Source: Acidimicrobiaceae bacterium RAAP-2
Lineage (GTDB): Bacteria > Actinomycetota > Acidimicrobiia > Acidimicrobiales > RAAP-2
Assembly (NCBI GenBank): GCA_001443545.1
Contig: LMAD01000013.1
Span: 1-55,167 of the forward strand
DNA length: 55,167 nucleotides
Direction: 5' to 3'
The translations under genes and the position numbers were made by a program. This document shows positions 52,667 to 55,167 of the stretch, one piece after another. Within the stretch, counting starts at the first letter, position 1. Each line of letters begins with the position of its first letter. The notes under the pieces are model-generated. The model worked only from the letters and a program-made list of their open reading frames with translations. It did not search any database and had not been told where the DNA came from.

Positions 52667-54910
52667 TTAGGGCCGGCGATCGAGTGCGTCGACCAAAGCG
52701 TCGCGGCGGCGGCGTGCGACGAGTTCGACCGCGACGTCGATCGGTCCGACTCGGAACCGCTCACCACCAACAACTCCGAGCACCGTGACCTCGACTCCGG
52801 CCGCGCGAGCGCGCGCGAGCAGGCCATCGGGGTCGTCGCTCGCCACCACGTAGCGGCCGGGGAACTCGCTGAACAGTTCGGGCGACGTAACGTCCTCGAC
52901 ACGCACCCCAGTTCCGGTCGCCGACGTGATCTCGGCGAGCGCCACGGCGAGGCCACCACCGGCAACGTCGTGCACCGCCGACAGGTGCGTCGGTTCGCCG
53001 GCGCAGACCGCCGCCACCTCAGCGGCGACGAACGCCGCCGCCTGAGCCGCCGCCGAGTAGTCGAACTGCGGTGGTCGCCCACCGCGACGCCCGTGTTGCG
53101 TTGCCCACCGACCACCGGCGAGTGGGAAGGGTCGGTCATCGCGGGCCCGACGAACGCCGACGAGCAAGACCGTGTCGTCGGCTCGCCAAGACCAGCCCGG
53201 AGGCGGCGCCACCAGGGTCTCGACCAACCCGAGCAGGCCGATCACCGGGGTCGGGTCGATGTCGGTTCCATCGCTCTCGTTGTAGAGCGAGACGTTGCCG
53301 CCGATGACGGGCAGGTCGAACGCGCGACAGGCCTCGGCGAGCCCGTCGACGGTCTCGGAGAGTTGCCACATGACCTCGGGGTGCTCGGGGTTGCCGAAGT
53401 TGAGGCAGTTCACCACGGCCTTGGCCGTCGCCCCGACGCAGGCGAGATTGGCCACTCCCTCGGCGACGGTCAACGCGACCCCGAGCCTCGGGTCGAGGGC
53501 GCACCAGCGCGGGTTCGAATCGGTCGTGAGTGCGAGACCACGCTCGGACGCCGGGAGGCCGGGACCGGCGAGTCGCAAGAGTGCGGCGTCGCGTCCCGGT
53601 CCGACGACGGTGTTCAAGAACAGCTGTGAGTCGTACTGGCGATAGACCCACGCCGGGTCGACGAGCAGGTCCAGCAGGTCGGCCACGGGGTCGGTAATCT
53701 CGTCGTCGCTGGGGTCGTCGGCCCACGTCGCGTCGAGGTCGCGCGGACGTTCGCGGGGTCGGTCGTAGAGCGGCGCCTCGTCGGCCAACGACTTCGCGGG
53801 CACCTCGGCCAGCACCGGACCGTCGAACCCGTCGCGCACTCGCAGCATGCCCACCGTCGAACCCTCGGCGGTCTCCTCGGGGGCCACCACGTGACCCACG
53901 ACGCTCGCGCGCACCTCCCAGCGCGCGCAGAGCGCCTCGACGGCCGGCCAGTTCTCGGGGGTGACGATGGCGAGCATGCGCTCCTGACTCTCCGAGGTCA
54001 TCACCTCGTAGGGTGCCATACCGGCTTCACGCAAGGGGACCGCGTTCACGTCGACGTCCATGCCCACGCCACCGCGCGCGGCGGTCTCACTCGTCGCGCA
54101 CACCAGTCCCGCGCCGCCGAGGTCTTGGATGCCGACCGCGAGCCCGCGGTCGAGCAGCTCGAGGCAGGCCTCGATGAGTCGCTTCTCCTCGTAGGGGTCG
54201 CCGACCTGGACGCTCGGGCGTTTGGCGGCGTCGTCGGCGGTCTCGGTGAACCCGGCCGACGCGAGGACCGAGACGCCCCCGATCCCGTCGCGGCCGGTCG
54301 TCGATCCGAGCAGCACCGCGAGATTCCCGGGACCCGACGCGATGCCGAGCACCAACCGCTCCACCGGGAGCGCCCCGGCACACAGGACGTTGACCAGTGG
54401 GTTCCCCGAGTACGTCGGATCGAAGGTCAGTTCGCCACCGATCGTCGGCACCCCGACCGAGTTGCCGTAGCCCGAGATGCCCGACACTACGCCCTCGACG
54501 AGCCAGCGTTGGCGGGCGTCGTCGAGGTTGCCGAAGAAGAGCGGGTCCATCACGGCCAGGGGCCGAGCACCCATCGTGAAGACGTCGCGCAAGATTCCCC
54601 CGACCCCGGTGGCCGCTCCCTGGTAGGGCTCGATCGCCGAGGGGTGGTTATGGCTCTCGATCCGGATCGCCACCGCGATACCGTCGCCGGCGTCGATGAC
54701 GCCCGCGTTCTCGCCGGGGCCCACGAGAACGTGCGCGGCCGTCGTCGGCAGGCGCTTCAGGTGGATTCGCGACGACTTATAGGAACAGTGCTCGCTCCAC
54801 ATCACGCCGTAGAGGGCCAGTTCGAGATGGTTCGGTTGGCGACCGAGCACCGTGACGATGTCGTCGAATTCGTCATCCGTGAGTCCGAGGGCGCGATGAA
54901 TTGGTTGCAC
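52667..54910 (-). CDS. purL: Phosphoribosylformylglycinamidine synthase, PurL subunit (small type)
   Basis: A 747-aa small-type PurL, step 4 of purine synthesis, working with separate PurS and PurQ, which are not seen here. ELALYGVMWSEHCSYKSSRI, IRIESHNHPSAIEPYQGAAT and GVGGILRDVFTMGARPLAVM are the ATP-site motifs; YGNSVGVPTIGGELTF is also conserved. GTG 54910 is preferred because GGAGG lies 7 nt upstream; GTG 54916 would be only 2 nt from it. Confidence 0.95.
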   Translation of the reverse strand: MQPIHRALGLTDDEFDDIVTVLGRQPNHLELALYGVMWSEHCSYKSSRIHLKRLPTTAAHVLVGPGENAGVIDAGDGIAVAIRIESHNHPSAIEPYQGAATGVGGILRDVFTMGARPLAVMDPLFFGNLDDARQRWLVEGVVSGISGYGNSVGVPTIGGELTFDPTYSGNPLVNVLCAGALPVERLVLGIASGPGNLAVLLGSTTGRDGIGGVSVLASAGFTETADDAAKRPSVQVGDPYEEKRLIEACLELLDRGLAVGIQDLGGAGLVCATSETAARGGVGMDVDVNAVPLREAGMAPYEVMTSESQERMLAIVTPENWPAVEALCARWEVRASVVGHVVAPEETAEGSTVGMLRVRDGFDGPVLAEVPAKSLADEAPLYDRPRERPRDLDATWADDPSDDEITDPVADLLDLLVDPAWVYRQYDSQLFLNTVVGPGRDAALLRLAGPGLPASERGLALTTDSNPRWCALDPRLGVALTVAEGVANLACVGATAKAVVNCLNFGNPEHPEVMWQLSETVDGLAEACRAFDLPVIGGNVSLYNESDGTDIDPTPVIGLLGLVETLVAPPPGWSWRADDTVLLVGVRRARDDRPFPLAGGRWATQHGRRGGRPPQFDYSAAAQAAAFVAAEVAAVCAGEPTHLSAVHDVAGGGLAVALAEITSATGTGVRVEDVTSPELFSEFPGRYVVASDDPDGLLARARAAGVEVTVLGVVGGERFRVGPIDVAVELVARRRRDALVDALDRRP

Positions 54911-54989
54911 GTTCACCCCTCCAAACTACGACATCACACTTCGTGGCCCACTCAACGTCTCCGACACGCGCGGACGCTTGCCGATCTAT

Positions 54990-55122
54990 TACCGCTAAAC
55001 AATCCCGGATAAGACGGGACATCACTGGGTCAACTCCGACTGGACATTTCGGTTAGGCCCCCGCGTTGAAACTCCCTTTCCGCGGGTCGACCGACTGATA
55101 TCTCGGTATTTATTTAGCGGTA
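54990..55122. repeat. Inverted repeat and hairpin upstream of purL
   Basis: TACCGCTAAA (54990-54999) recurs inverted as TTTAGCGGTA (55113-55122), 113 bases apart, in a lower-GC region. Between them CCCGCG (55060-55065) and CGCGGG (55081-55086) can form a 6-bp stem. No gene is supported from 54917 to the window end. Confidence 0.45.
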
Positions 55123-55167
55123 GTTCGTGCTCTGCGAAGAGTCACTGTTTGCCCCGTTTCCGAGCGG

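Noticed and set aside
1..55167. CRISPR array, transposase or prophage
   Set aside because: No regularly spaced direct repeats, terminal inverted repeats with a transposase, or phage genes were seen.

Overview
The window is high-GC actinobacterial DNA. GTG starts are frequent, many genes have a -10-like hexamer only 6-9 nt before the start codon, and the content includes an LCP cell-wall protein, a deazaflavin-dependent nitroreductase-family protein, a [4Fe-4S]-type PurF, a neocarzinostatin-like secreted protein and OmpR/HisKA regulators. The mix of secreted ISC/NC-repeat, YVTN and neocarzinostatin-like proteins suggests the class Acidimicrobiia, but this is an inference from gene content; no rRNA or marker phylogeny was available.

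Bases 1-20.4 kb form an accessory, envelope-centred region with long gaps and few recognisable housekeeping genes. It holds the C-terminal part of a repeat protein, an LCP (LytR-CpsA-Psr) protein, a decayed M16 peptidase, an ECF sigma / membrane anti-sigma / secreted protein operon, a run of orphan exported or membrane-anchored proteins (about 6.1-12 kb), a patatin phospholipase, a Pro-rich OmpA-like wall protein coupled to a beta-propeller/PKD/multi-TM protein, and a four-domain neocarzinostatin-like protein with a structured leader.

Bases 20.5-27.8 kb hold two metabolic operons around a regulator. The dat-ddc pair should make 1,3-diaminopropane from aspartate semialdehyde. nrtR is divergent from nadA-nadB-nadC (aspartate to nicotinate mononucleotide), and a strong palindrome in the divergent gap is the likely NrtR operator.

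Bases 27.9-46.2 kb are a mosaic of short operons: a Ddn-like protein, an alkyl-DHAP-synthase-like flavoenzyme, a diiron/MBL-GGDEF signalling fusion preceded by a possible leader peptide, a DUF805 protein, an S51 peptidase-like protein, an amidase + alkyl sulfatase operon divergent from an acyl-CoA dehydrogenase, membrane proteins, VOC proteins, a divergent isocitrate/isopropylmalate dehydrogenase homologue, DUF302, a methyltransferase, a two-component system with a SHOCT protein, and a glutaredoxin-like protein. tRNA-Asp(GTC) and tRNA-Phe(GAA) follow at 46.3-46.5 kb.

Bases 46.7-55.2 kb carry a beta-lactamase-fold hydrolase, the translationally coupled purF-purM-pyrE operon, a PHP phosphoesterase, a GNAT acetyltransferase and purL. 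The most interesting items are the diiron/MBL-GGDEF fusion with its coupled mini-ORF, the NrtR/operator/degenerate-Nudix set, the beta-propeller-PKD-membrane protein with its OmpA-like partner, the tandem neocarzinostatin-like protein with a sequestered ribosome-binding site, and the M16 pseudogene. No CRISPR array, transposase or phage module was seen.
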